64,000 nt of DNA from Oscheius onirici (GCA_932521025.1 OW051472.1:3844001-3908000); one strand, 5' to 3'. Positions 11,271 to 22,718 are shown, counted from the stretch's first letter. Notes: a model not told the origin generated them from the sequence alone. Made by a program: numbers and translations.

Positions 11271-12663
11271 TCAATGCCACGCCTTAGTTAGAAGTTGAAA
11301 GTGTGTCTGTGTTGCAGCCTGTCCTCCGTATGGACTCACTCCGCCACGTTTTCTAGTTTGCCAGAGTAGAATGAACGGCATGAGAAGACCATAGTTTTGA
11401 GCATGAGCAACAGCTTCAATCCAAGCGGCTGACGTGATCGGATCGAACTTGTTGAAAAACTAAAATGATGTTTGAGTGGTGACTACAGTCACTACCAAAG
11501 GGTATAATCCAAGAGCACTGTAGTTGAGACCACTGAGGAAGAAGTGCAGAAGGAAGCAAGGAAAAAGTGTTCTAATTACCAGTATGTTTTCCGAAACCTT
11601 GAAAATAACTAGGTGTCTTTAAATCAATTAGTTACCTGATATCGATCACCAAGTCCAACTGATCGGGAGTGTAGACGTTGCCCATTGCCCTTTCGAACAT
11701 TCTGATAGTAAGTTATGGCGAATAAGCTAATTGTTGTTGTTTCTATGCCCATGCACAAGTAGACTCCAGTCTGAAAGTATGTCTTAACTTGGAACTCGCT
11801 AGCATACTCAAATGAAGTTAAAGACGACCAAACTTTTTTCACCGCTAGCAACACCGCTAGCGGACAATGACCAATTGATTGGCATAGATTACCTGATAAG
11901 ACTCGTTGTTTTGCGGATTTCTAAGAGTGAATGTACTGACATATGCGTCGCCAGAGACTGGAAGATAATAAAAGAAAAGAAGAATCAGTATGGCAAAGAT
12001 TGACTGAATTTGTTCGTTATTTTAAAAAGGCTGTATACTTGCCGATGCGAAGACTAGGAAAATACCAAAATATGGTTTTGTAGCAGACTCGTAAGCTCGA
12101 CCAAAGAATGTGGCTATAGATCTTTCGATGGCAAATGAGAACATGTTCAAAGACTGGGTGATCACTCCAACGACGGCTATTCCTAAATTTGATTGTGGTG
12201 GAATAAAGGAAAAGGACCTCTGCAAGCACAAGCAACACGAGCATTGAAGACGAATTGACATGGATTGGCAAGGTCGATTGACTGGCTGTATCTAAAAAGA
12301 GTTCCTCGATCAGAAGACTTTCTTACAGAATAACGGCATAGATGTACACAAAACTGAATATGACACTACAATACATTGCAATGGAAAGATGAGCCTTATA
12401 CAGTAGCTTGGCATTCGGGTTGGGAATCCAGGCAAAACCCTAAAATTATGAATTGGCGGGAATCCCCGGCGGGAATCCTCGATATATTGGAGGGAATCCT
12501 CGATATATCTACGGATATATCCTATTACCTTTTTGAACATTCCGCCGACGCAAATTCCGCAGCCAATTGACATCAAACTTTTGATAATAAGAAGGATTCT
12601 GAGAAGCTGTGAAGAGGCGACTTCTCTCGCCTCCAAGCAAAGTCTCTCGGTTAGATTGGACAT
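11271..12663 (-). CDS. srab-type chemoreceptor
   Basis: Srab-family receptor starting at 12663 (MSNLTERLCLEAREVASS) with a first span (LLIIKSLMSIGCGICVGG). The GWIPNPNAKLLYK family motif follows a first intron that contains two direct copies of a 17-bp unit (12471-12487 and 12492-12508). Later exons include FSFAIERSIATFFGRAYES, the E-R motif region. The last exon reads WIEAVAHAQNYGLLMPFILL and ends at 11271-11273. The frame is open in this exon, in contrast to the next copy upstream. Function inferred only from the family. Confidence 0.72.
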
Positions 12664-13130
12664 TCTACAACTAGAATTACGGAGGAAAGTACGTAGGATG
12701 GGAGTGAGAAAAGGGCAGACGGAAGTTCAACTCATTTCAGTTGATCTCAAGACCGATTTATGACAAAAAGAATCGGTCTTTTCGTGACTGTGATAGGGAG
12801 TCTGTTAGAAAAACAGATTGTTTCCGACACGTTGTTAGACTCGAAATAAGCTTGAATGAACACCAATGGACAGTTTTAATAGGAAAACTATAGCGTCATA
12901 CAAAGAAGATATGTAGAACGACTGACGTAGGGATCGCAATGAGCAGAAGTTCACAGCTCTAACCAAAGACTTCTGTTCGGTCTATATTCTCTTTCTTCAA
13001 ATTTATCAGCAATACTGTTTTGTCTGCTTCCCGAAGTTAAGTAATATATCTCTTGAAAGTGAGTCACTTTGGGAGCTGTATCTTTACAGTTCCTGTCAGA
13101 ATCTATAATCTCAAGGAACCAAAAACTTTA
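12664..13130. other. intergenic, nothing recognised
   Basis: Spacer between two receptor copies. No coding frame or repeat that I can support. Confidence 0.45.
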
Positions 13131-14412
13131 TTAAGGTGTTGCAAAGAGTTCATTGAGTTTCTTAAATTGAGCGACGGTTGCTTGATCGGCGTCGTAGATG
13201 CTCACTCGATGGCTCCTTCGCGTCTTCCAGAAAAGGATGAACGGCATCAGAATCGCAGTCTTGGGCATGAGCAAAGACTTCTATCCAGAGCGTCGAGGCA
13301 ACTGGATCATTCCGAGCAAACAACTGGAATACAAAGAGTAAGAGTTATGTTTAATTGGTACCACTGGGTAGAGAGTCAGCCTTTCGTAGGTAAAAACTAT
13401 TGAGAAGAAAGTGGACTGTGAAGCAGGGCATCAGAGTCCCAATCACTTTCTTGTTCTCGGCTATCTGAACTGTTTGTTGGTGTGAATATGAGTTATTTCA
13501 ATTACCTGATATGTCACCCAATTTCGAAGGATTCTGTTCGAGAAGACGACTTTTGTACTGGTTCAAGCAGTAAGTCAGTCCGAATACTGTGATTGTTACC
13601 ACCTCGAGGAGTAACGGGAATCCAACAGCGATGTGGAAAAATTTAAAATTCTAACAGTAAGGCGTGAAAGGACCCGAAAAGTGGAAGTGTTCTGTAGGTT
13701 GATGACAGTGGTAGCAGTCACATAAAAGTTGGCTTTGATTGGAAAGAAGAGGGTGACAAGAGTAAGAGAACAACCGGCTGTTACCTAAAGACAAATTGGG
13801 TATTTTCAAAAATTGGCTAATTTCAAATAATTAAACTTACTGAAACAACTACCAAAAACAGTCCGAAATGGGAAGAAGAAACAGCTTCGTACTGTCGTGG
13901 ACTGAGAGTAGACACCAATCTTTCCATGGCAAACGTCTAGAGATCGGTCAATTAGTCAGATTCTTCGACTTACGAACATGTTAAAGGACTGTGTGACTAA
14001 TGCCAGAACCGGCATCAGACGAAGGGTACAGGAAAGTCGGGCTTCCAAGAGGTAGTAACAGGGATCATCGCTCGGCAAAGAAGTTCTAACAGTTCCTTTT
14101 AAACGAATATATTGAAAGCCAAACCTGATTAATTCGATAATGTAAACGACGGCGAAAAAAAACGACGTGTGGAAGGAGAGATAAATATGGGTTTTATAGA
14201 GGACAGAAGCGTTGGCATTCGGAATCCAGCCGGAGCCATGGAACACATTTTTCTGCCAAAAACAGTCCAATAACTTTGTTCCTAAAGAGCAGGACGACAC
14301 TGAAGGCTCCTATGAAAATAATTAGCAGCTTGATGAACATGAGTAGTTTGAATAGCGTCGAGGAAGCCACCTGATGGGCAGCCAGACAGAGCTGCTCGGA
14401 GAGCGCTGACAT
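13131..14412 (-). pseudogene. srab-type chemoreceptor with 2-base deletion in last exon
   Basis: The upstream exons look intact. The start MSALSEQLCLAAHQ is at 14412, the family motif reads GWIPNANASVLYKTHIYLSFH, and a further span is VVYIIELI. In the last exon the frame runs through ASTLWIEVFAHAQD and then continues one frame over as ILMPFILFWKTRR to a stop at 13131-13133. Aligned with the copy at 11271-12663, two bases are missing near 13250-13256. As written, the last span and tail are lost. It could be a recent pseudogene, a sequencing error, or a receptor with a changed tail. The rest of the gene shows no decay. Confidence 0.6.
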
Positions 14413-14585
14413 CCTGAAATTATTAGGTAGGCAATTTGCGAATGAAAACAGAGAGTTCGTTATGTGTTCATGGAGTCGTGGGAACTCTGTTTAGTTCAGT
14501 GAAACGTCTTGAGATGAAGCGTATCCAAGGTTCTTCGAGAGTTGCGTGTATTCACTTTAGAAATTTTAACGGTCTCTATCAGGGT

Positions 14586-14690
14586 TGGGCGATATTTCGA
14601 TATCGAAATGACCGATATCGATATCGGTGCTAGTGGAACTATCGATATCGGTATCGATTTCGATAGATTTGTGTTTTTCTTTCCATTTAT
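14586..14690. repeat. GATATC-rich repeat cluster, left block
   Basis: Dense overlapping GATATC and ATCGAT units, each self-complementary, beginning at GGGCGATATTTCGATATCG. A matching block lies at about 15448-15512. The two blocks may be ends of one older element interrupted by later insertions, but I cannot define its borders. Confidence 0.5.
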
Positions 14691-14760
14691 TCGTTCTTTT
14701 TCTTTTCTATTTTTTCACTATTTTATTGTAATACCTCGATCTAAACTAATTAAAAAGCTG

Positions 14761-15260
14761 TCTGTGGTTGACTCTATACTTGGGCGGCTCGAGCCGAGCC
14801 GGTTTTTGACCCTCGAGCCGGCTCGAGCCAAAAAATGTCAAATTTTCGTCTATTTTTTGGCAAAACAAGACAAAATGTCAAGCGTAATGTTATGAATTGC
14901 TGGGTAGGGCGTATCAACTATAACTTTGTTCCTCTGGATCTATAACACAACTTCTATTAAAAATGGGAATCCCTTTTTAGAATTTCGTAAAATTTTCGTT
15001 TTTCTTTAGGCTCGAGCCAACTCGGCTCGCCCTACCCCGTCGAGCCGAAAAATTTCGGCTCGTGCCCAAGTATAGTTGACTCTGTGTGTTTGTCAATGGT
15101 CACGAGATTCGTCGTGACAAGTTAGAAATTGTCAGGTTAGACAGCAAGTTACTTTTCAACTTGGTATTTTTTTTTGGACTTTGGCTTCTATTGTGTTGGA
15201 GGAAAGTAGAAAGCTTTGGAACGGTAAAGAGCCGTTAAAAAATTTGACGCTACGACGCCG
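14761..15260 (+). repeat. dispersed repeat, copy 1 (interrupted)
   Basis: About 200 bp of sequence, from TCTGTGGTTGACT to GACGCCGCCAGGCGAC, also occurs at 47258-47470. Copy 1 is split by the 300-bp element at 14775-15074. The shared part includes TTTGGCTTCTA, AGTAGAAAGCTTT and GCTACGACGCCG. The family is unknown. Confidence 0.7.
14775..15074. mobile_element. 300-bp hAT-like non-autonomous element with 8-bp target duplication
   Basis: Ends are TATACTTGGGC (14775) and its exact complement GCCCAAGTATA (15064-15074). Perfect 8-bp direct repeats GTTGACTC flank it at 14767-14774 and 15075-15082. An 8-bp target duplication is the hallmark of hAT-type insertions. The interior carries GGCTCGAGCC palindromes near both ends and no transposase. 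The uninterrupted paralogous site is visible at 47258-47290. A related left end lies at 33559. Confidence 0.82.
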
Positions 15261-15447
15261 CCAGGCGACGACACGTTGGTAGTTTCTTACTGGGGCTGTG
15301 TGACTGGAACAGAGTGACAAGGAGTGAAGGGAGGGGAATTAGGGCTGAGGCTCTTTGACAGATCGAGGCAACAGGGAAGACAAGAAACCTCTAACTTTCG
15401 CCCTGGAAGGGAGTTGCAAACCTTGTTCTAACAAAATTGAGTTACTA

Positions 15448-15512
15448 TCGATATCGAAAACAGCGATATCTCAGGGCACTATCGATATCGGTATCGACCT
15501 TGGGCGATTAAT
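15448..15512. repeat. GATATC-rich repeat cluster, right block
   Basis: Contains ATCGATATCG units like those at 14586-14690, ending near CTTGGGCGATTA. The repeat of TTGGGCGAT in direct orientation at both blocks suggests terminal direct repeats or duplication. Confidence 0.45.
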
Positions 15513-15973
15513 GAAAGTTGATAAATGGCAGGCCCTAATGGAACAAATTACAAGTAGAGGCGGGATTATCTTTTTTGGAGTACCGCTGTTTTGAAGTTCC
15601 AAAGAGCGTTGAAACAGACGAGAATGAGTAAGAGACTGATTCCAATTGGCTGAACTTCAAAGCTGGCTCTGTGGTCAGGCGACTGGAAATAACTTCTGAC
15701 AGCACTCAAAACGAAAGAAAATTATAGTCTGGTGGTTACTATGCTCGCTCACGTGGGAACTTTTCCGTATTCCTATTGCCTTCGACGGAACAAGTAATTT
15801 TTATTTGTCGTGTATGAAAATAGTTTGTAAAGGAGGATCGTATGTTTATGAAAACTCGAGTGATGAGAACCCGACATGGTCAGAAAAAAGAACTACATGT
15901 GACACACAGAGTAACGGGATTTTTGGTAAGAATGGAGAAACAGAAAAAACACTAACCAAGAACTAATAACAAG

Positions 15974-17322
15974 TCACTTTTTGCCACTGGGAAGGAAGTT
16001 GAGGCTGACGTGGTCGATCATCAAACTGAGCATTTCATCATAGAGATTGGGGGTCGTTTTGGCAGTTTCTTCCCGAAGATGTTTGTCCTGAAGAAGTTTG
16101 TACACTTCCAGATGGTTAAGAAAATACCTTCATCAGTCTGCAAATGACATCTAGTCCTTTAAAATCAGTAGCAGGCTTGTTTTGAGCTGAATTGGGCTCC
16201 TTTCTGCCGTTCTCCGTGTTCAGACGTCGTCTCTCTTTACGAGCCGTTCTTGTAGACGAGACTCTGTTCCTTCTGGGATTCTTGGCTGGTGGACGAGTGC
16301 ATCGAATGGCCATGTGGCCGTAGTTGTTGCAGTTATAACATCCTGAAAACAATGTTTTATTGAATCGAGAAAAAAGACTAACGGAGGCCTTCTCTGCTAT
16401 TTTGATCTCTCCAAATCTGGCACTCCATCGTATGGGTTACTCTTCGACTGCAGCGAACACAGGCTAAATATGCTTATGTTATTTATTTTAAAACAGAACC
16501 ACCAGGGTGATTGCTTGGGAAGCGTGGATAAGGGCATTGATTTGCAAAATGGTCTTCTTCACCACAGTTTCTGCACTGTCGACCGGAGCTTCCTGAATTT
16601 CGTTTTGAGATAAGATCCGACAAACTTGGAAGAGGTGCTGGCTGTTCAAAGGAACGGCCTGCATTCATGGGCGGATTCTTCGGACTGCTCGTTTTGACAT
16701 CTTCGCCAATATTGTTGTTGTATTTCGATCTAGGCGAAGAACTGAATTGGGCACTCTCTTGGGGAGTGTTGGCTCTCGAGCGGCGCTTCCTACGCTGCAT
16801 GTTACGGTTACCTCCCCTTCCTAGAAAAACAATTAGATAATAAAAAAAAAGTCGAACCACGAGGTCTTCCAAGACGAGCAATAGCTTCATTGGAACATCC
16901 GAAGCCGTTTGAATTCATGTTTCCAGTCGTATCCGCACTTCCAGAGAAACAAGACATCATATTGATTTGGCTTTGGTTGGGTAGTCCTTTCCATGCGTTA
17001 GCGGATCGCTGACTGTCCACGGAGGGAGCAAAGTCAAATCCAGAGGAGACGGTAATGGAAGGTTCTGAAAAAAAAAAAGTTACAGGACGAGTAAATCGAT
17101 ACCTTTTTTGAGACCGGATCCGACTTCGTTTTGCTCAAATCCTCCAGTCTCGAACGTTTCAGTCGTCGAGACTATTTTTTCCGTAACGTTTCCACGATCG
17201 CTCTGAGCCACAGCAGTCAATTTGTCTGCCTCTGCAATTTCTGGCTGAACAGACTTGGCCTCGTCGAAGATCGGATGTGAGGGACCGAAAACATCCGTAA
17301 TTTCGAAACGGGCATCAAACAC
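15974..17322 (-). CDS. triple CCHC zinc-knuckle protein
   Basis: Multi-exon protein with three cysteine/histidine knuckles of the type that bind single-stranded RNA. They are C-RNC-GEEDH-FANQC (about 16550), C-VRC-SRRVTH-TMEC (about 16440, more irregular) and C-YNC-NNYGH-MAIRC (about 16310). Basic, Arg- and Ser-rich stretches lie between them. The C-terminal exon ends IDHVSLNFLPSGKK at 15974-15976. The N-terminal part is acidic and Glu/Thr-rich, starting MFDARFEITDVFG at 17322. An alternative start with MLKRRFFSRPDGRK lies at 17469, but I could not find a convincing splice to join it. The knuckles resemble those of germline RNA-binding proteins and retroviral Gag. No protease or polymerase lies nearby, so a host gene is more likely. 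Confidence 0.6.
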
Positions 17323-17772
17323 GTCTCAAGTTTTTTTATTTACTTGCACAAAAATGAAAGGAAACCTCGCGGAACTGCAAGCGGTTTCACGCGTGGAGGC
17401 TTCGGCAGATCCTCGATGTCTAGCAGCCTTTCTTCCATCGGGACGGCTGAAAAATCTTCTCTTTAGCATTTCTAACAATAAGAAAAAGTTTGCTTCATTG
17501 AGTAAATAATGGAAGTATAGATAAAAGCAAGAGGACAACAAAGAGAAATTGCAGAAACGGCAAAACCAGCTGCAAATCCTAAATATTCGCTGGAAAGAAT
17601 TCGAAACGTACGGTAAGAAAATTCAAATCGCGCGCGTTTTCATATCACTTTAACTTGTCAAAACTGGACAACACTAGTCAAGTTTCAGACAGAAATTGAC
17701 GGCGTGGTCTGTCACGTTCAAGTCTGACTATTGAAAAGTGGCCGGTTACACACCAGATGTGTTCATTCATTT
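17323..17772. other. intergenic, possible upstream exon
   Basis: Contains the possible alternative first exon described for the zinc-knuckle gene (to 17469). Otherwise nothing recognised. Confidence 0.35.
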
Positions 17773-18971
17773 CTATACAAAACTGTGAGCCGTCTCGGTA
17801 AATGAGAAAATCTTGCTGGGATTTGTTGGAACAACCTTCTTGCTGAACATACAGAGTCCGTTGGCAGATATTTCCAGTGGTTCTCTTGTGATTGACTCTA
17901 GGATCCTAAAAATGGACAGTTTATCTTCAGAGTGACTACCTACTTTCTGACCCCTTGGTTTGTCTCGGGAAACTTGAAAATGATCCGTTCGTAGTCGGTT
18001 AGTTGTAATTTCGACAGAGCACTATGCAAGAGAGCTTGTGCTATGTCCTGAAAGAAAAGTGAATGTTCTTGGCCTATGTACTTACCGTAGAATCAGCATA
18101 AAAGGGACCAGCGATGAGTCGATTCACATACTGTTGGTTGACCACAATAAATCCCACCACTTTGCCTGCTCCATCGAGGGCAATCTAAAATAATTTTTTC
18201 AGCCTTTATTCAGACTACCTGAGTCACTCCTCCAGTGGGTCTGGTCATCCAGAGATTCAGATATTTTCTTCTGTTCCGTCCACTGATACTCTTGTCGTAA
18301 GTTTCTATAAGCTTGAAGTCGATTTCATCAAAATTCTAAAATAAGAAGTCTCTCAATATTACGATGGGTAAAACCCTAATACAACAGCCAGTAGATTCTC
18401 GGGCTGGTCCAAGCCGAATGTTCTTTTTTTCGATGCTTGTGAAGGCGTTCTTAAACTCTCTGACGAGAGGGAATCCAGCTGCCTTGTACTGTTCCACCAG
18501 TTCCAAGGCTGAAAATCTGTTGCTCTACTTTCCAAAATTAAACTCACTTCCGTTCATAGTTGCATTCGCTTCTTTGACACAAGCCATGGCCCTTGCTCCC
18601 AGTTCTTTTCCGATGCCTTTCAGACGATACTCTGGAGAGACATAGAAACTGCCCACATACCAGAGAGCGTCTTCTTCTCCTCCTTCAACAGAATAGTCTT
18701 TTGCGAAAGTTATCAATCCCACAGGTTTCTTTGCCTCTGAAACTCCTTTTTCACAGATGATCAAGAAAATAGCACTTGTGTCCAAAGCGAGAATGGCTGT
18801 GAAAGAGTCCAGTCCCTCGTAACTAATCTCCATGGTGTTTCTAACACGCGACCAGCTGTGGCGAAGGTACATCTGACAAGACAGAAAGGTCGAAGATAAA
18901 TAATAACTCACCTCTTCATCGATCTCTTCCATTAGTTTAAGATCCGGATTGACGATGTATTCCACGGTCAT
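17773..18971 (-). CDS. GNAT-family N-acetyltransferase
   Basis: Acetyl-CoA-dependent transferase of the GNAT fold. Exon 1 starts at 18971 (MTVEYIVNPDLKLMEEID). The core strand-helix motif is YVSPEYRLKGIGKELGARA, where R-L-K-G-I-G is the acetyl-CoA pyrophosphate loop. The next exon gives LELVEQYKAAGFPLVREF, and the last exon ends IFSFTETAHSFV at 17773-17775. The arrangement of an N-terminal GNAT half and a second domain resembles the nematode DUF1248/YitH-like acetyltransferases. Substrate unknown. Introns are about 40-50 bp. The ATG is preceded by several short out-of-frame starts, so this start is chosen for its in-frame length. Confidence 0.75.
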
Positions 18972-19405
18972 TCTTTCGAGTCAGACAAGAAGAGAAAAGT
19001 CTCCTTTTGAAGGAAAAGGGCTATTGAACGCTATTGCACAACACCGTCGTCACGAAATGATAAGAGAGGGAGATCAGAGATCGTGTAAAAAGAGAATTTA
19101 TTCCCGAATAAGAGAGATCATAGCCGTAGGTTTGGAAGAAGGTTCAGTCGAAGGAAGAGGCGCGAAAGGACTCGTTGAATCTGAACTTTTTGGGATTGGA
19201 AAGTTTCAGTTTCAATGGAGCTAACCGTGTGATAAAAGAGGCAGACATACCCAAACAACGAACTTGGAACTGGTTCTGAGAACCCAATTGTCTTGTAGCT
19301 AAGAAACTGAAAAAGACTCATTTCCTTTGTATATCTAAAGAAGTTACCCATGAGGCCGTTTGATGCTTTCAATCCTCGAAAACTCGTGTTCGATTTTCTC
19401 CTTGT
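18972..19405. other. intergenic, nothing recognised
   Basis: Short spacer with open frames on both strands that carry no domain I recognise. Confidence 0.45.
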
Positions 19406-20329
19406 TCATCGAATCACGATGAGGTGACGATTCTGCATAAGGAAACACCTGGAAAGTCTCTCGATCAGGCCAAAACCGGTAACTACCAACAGATTACTGG
19501 ATCCGCGTTCCAACGACAAACGCAGCTGTTCATTTCGCCAACTCTCTCCAAATGGCAGCCATTGCTCCTCGGCCGAATGTCTGTCCAAATTCCAATTAAT
19601 CCTGATCTTTGGTTCTTTACCTTGGTGTTAGAGCAGCCGGAATCTGTTCCTCTTCGTGGTCCGAATCCAGTACAGAAGTACAGGCTGGAGCTGTATGTAT
19701 GACCGACGTTCGGACGACTCCTTCTCCCATCTCTGTCATCACATCTCTGTAGTAAGAGGTCTCCATCGAGTACTGTATCGCCTGAGAATTCTGGTACTCG
19801 AAAGGAGTGCAAAAAATAACCTGGATCAGAAAAGGAATGCCTCGAATGTTTTTCATGACTTCCTCTGTTTCTTGCGGATTGATCGTCGCTACTTTTGGCT
19901 CCCGTTCGTGTTTCAGCTTTTTCACAAAATAAATTGGTCTCCTCAAGGCCTAAACGAGAGTTCTCAGAAGTTTCGTGCAAAGACTCTCAGGCTGAGAGTG
20001 TGCAAAGTGAGATCACGGCAATTAGCAACCGACACCGCGCGACTAATTGTCTCGGGAATGTATCCGAGGACCAGATTTCAGATATTTTCGGCAGCTTCCT
20101 CAAATAGACTCACTTTAGGTCTCAAGAGCCACGTGATGGCGAAGAGAATCATGCCAAGTAGACCCGTAATTGTCAAGACGAACGAGATCAGAAGGAGATC
20201 TTCCCGAAAGATTCCCAGGAACAGACCTGAAATTGGCTTTGTCAGACGTGTCTGAGAGACCAAACCTATACTGAAGGTAATAAGGTTGAAGAGTCCGGAA
20301 CATATCAACACGTGTCTTATTAACAACAT
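19406..20329 (-). CDS. predicted two-span membrane protein, unrecognised
   Basis: Starts at 20329 (MLLIRHVLICSGLFNLITF), directly behind TTTCAGA, a good trans-splice acceptor. Exon 1 contains two strongly hydrophobic spans. The second is LLLISFVLTITGLLGMILF and is followed by the basic stop-transfer WLLRPK. After an intron comes a soluble exon (LRRPIYFVKKLKHEREPK, then EVMKNIRGIPFLIQVIF and a Glu-rich stretch). A last exon carries SAEEQWLPFGESWRNEQLR and ends at 19406. I do not recognise the family. Short N-terminus, two spans and a long cytoplasmic tail are all that the sequence shows. Confidence 0.5.
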
Positions 20330-21648
20330 TCTGAAATTTGTGTATTTCTGTTTGTGAATCAAGTTGTTCAAACTCAATCTTCGAACAAATATTTACTGGA
20401 CATTGAATGAGTAATACTTCTGGAAGATCCTGGCATGTTGGAATCAAGAAAAGTTCCAACATTGGGACTGGCTTGGCTCGAAAGATCAGGCAATGTTAGA
20501 GTGAAAAAGACGGATGTAGGGATCGGAATAGAAGGGAAGAAAGATAACCGGAAAAAGCATCCCAAAACTCACAACTATTTGGGTTTTCGTTTAGAGATGG
20601 TTGTAATGAACAGAACTTCTAACCCTTTGAGAAGCCACCGTTATAAAGAATTATAGACTCTCTTATTCACAAGAGTATCAGGAAGTAGGCACTCTCTAAT
20701 TTGAACCAGAACAAAAAGTGAAAGAGAAGTTGGAATTAGTCACGAGTGACACTCGAGCAATAGCCTCATCAGTCGTGTTTACACTACAAATTAGCGATAT
20801 GTGAGGGTTGGGTAATTAGAAGGTCGAGACGAAGATTCAACGACAGCATCAGAATGCCCCTCCGGTTGTATTGACGTTGGGCGGAGTCGCTTTGATTAAC
20901 TAACGACGCCCAGATCCAAAATCGCGTTACTCTAGTCATAAGTTGAGTGCGAGGGAGGCTGCTGTTCCAAGAGATCCGAAGATAAAGATTCTGAGGTCAT
21001 ATGAGAGAAGGGGCCAATTAGAGTGATGCTCGAGAGAGCGACTTTTTGAAGACAAATGAAGTTGACACGGAGAGGAGAGAAAACACAGCTGACGTAGAGT
21101 CAGAAACCGACTCGTTTCATACTCCTGACAGATGACATGATGAGGAAATTGGTCACGTATTACTAAAACTTCCGACTTTCTCCCGAAAGGTAGAATTATA
21201 ACTTGACCTTGAAGGATTGTGGTTTTGACCGAGACTTGAAGCAACTGGAAAAGAGACTTGTTTTGGGAAGGGGATGAGAAGCACACTTCCCTATTCCTGG
21301 GGTGAAATAAACGTAGGAGGAGGAGGAACTATTCGATTGAGCCAGTTGACTTTTTAGGATTGGCTTCGTTTCCAGACGAGAGTCCCAGCCGGTTCATTAT
21401 CCGCGAAATGAGCCAGGAAGTCTCTTTCGATATATCTTTGATATGGACCTCTGCTCGCCTTGATAAATTATTCGGCTTGTCATGAAAACGTGCCCCAGGC
21501 TAGAATAATTTACGTTATTTCCGTTCAATAAATGACAATTACAGGATTGGGAATGAAGTGCCTCGAGGAGGGGATAGACAGGAAGACTGAGCTCAAATGT
21601 CAGTCTCGATACGTCAGAAAGAATGAACGACCAAGCCGCGCACATATA
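20330..21648. other. long gap, no gene recognised
   Basis: Open frames such as 20936-21286 (minus) and 21397-21678 (minus) have no domain and no clear splice structure. The region ends at the transposon-like element. Confidence 0.45.
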
Positions 21649-22645
21649 TAGTCTGTTCACAAAAAAAAAAACAACCAAATCCCGGATATTCGCGGGCTTT
21701 GTGCCCGCGAACTCAAACAGCTGAAAATTTGGGTCAATTTCTCTTTGGCTGAAATTTTCCGGATTTCTTTCGAGTTTTCACGTATTTTTCAACTCTTATC
21801 AGCGTAATAACGTAGCGCACATATGACTCTTAATGTAAACGCGTAAGGCGAACGCGAGCAATATAAGGGATTGTTTTGTCATTCATAGCATTTGATAAAG
21901 TCCGAGAGTTCTGACAGTCTACTTCAACCCCTGAAGGGGATGACCTTCTTGTCTGTTGATAGCAGAGCATGAAACCTGGCGAAAATAATGTTTCTCGGAA
22001 CTCATGGGTCTTTTTCAGTGATTTGCAAATATGCATGTCATTGTTCTTGAACATTGTTGCTTCTTTTGTTGTTAAAAGAACAAAATGGGCGTAAAACTGC
22101 AGAAATTACCGAGAAAACGACGCAAATAAAGTTCCAGCAAAAGTCGAAAATTCAATTTTCAGCTGTTTGAATTCGCGGGCAAAATGCCCGCGAACATCCA
22201 CGATTAGGTTGTTTTTTGTGAACAGACTCAGGCTTGTTGAAGACCTGCGCTGCGGTCTGGGCTGCGGCCAGGTTGGACTTTGCGGCGGGCTAAAAAAATT
22301 CATTTCGCATTTTTTTCTGATTTTTTTTGTTTCCAAATACTTCCCCCGATTAGATTTAGTTTTGCCATCAGAAAAATTGGAAGAAAATCGAAAACTGACG
22401 ACAAAAATAGAAGAAAATGCGGATTTTTGACGAAATTCGGTAAAAATAGCAGTTTTCTTCTATTTTTGTCGTCAGTTTTCGATTTTCTTCCAATTTTTCT
22501 GATGGCAAAACTAAATCTAATCGGGGGAAGTATTTGGAAACAAAAAAAAATCAGAAAAAAATGCGAAATGAATTTTTTTAGTTCGCCGTAAAGTCCAACC
22601 TGGCCGCAGCGCAATAACCCAGAATCAACAAGCCTGAACAGACTA
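21649..22645. mobile_element. TA-flanked inverted-repeat element, carrying a nested insertion
   Basis: Long terminal inverted repeats of about 80 bp. The left arm starts TAGTCTGTTCACAAAAAA and includes a CGCGGGC...GCCCGCG hairpin and CAGCTGAAAATTT (to about 21735). The right arm is its complement (from about 22155). TA lies at both outer borders (21647-21648, 22646-22647), as for Tc1/mariner insertions. The right terminus is split by the foldback at 22229-22636. Original length would be about 590 bp. The interior has no transposase, so it is non-autonomous. Confidence 0.75.
22229..22636. mobile_element. 408-bp foldback nested in the preceding element, 8-bp target duplication
   Basis: Almost the whole element is a hairpin. 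Arms of about 195-200 bp meet at about 22433 with a loop of some 20-30 bases. Ends are CAGGCTTGTTG and CAACAAGCCTG. Direct 8-bp repeats AACAGACT flank it (22221-22228 and 22637-22644) and are part of the host element's terminus, proving nesting. An 8-bp duplication and CAGG ends fit a hAT-type non-autonomous foldback. Open frames inside the arms are incidental. Confidence 0.8.
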
Positions 22646-22718
22646 TAGCCCTCTTCTGTCATATCTCTTCAAAAGCACCACAAGTTTGATCTTTTTTCAC
22701 ATAGTACTTTCTTATCGA

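Noticed and set aside
16116..16890. Zinc-knuckle exons as part of a retrotransposon Gag
   Set aside because: No protease, reverse transcriptase or long terminal repeats are visible nearby, and the exons are split by short introns like host genes.
22280..22662. Three long overlapping open frames rich in Phe, Lys and Asn
   Set aside because: They translate the two complementary arms of the nested hairpin; the same peptide appears from both strands.
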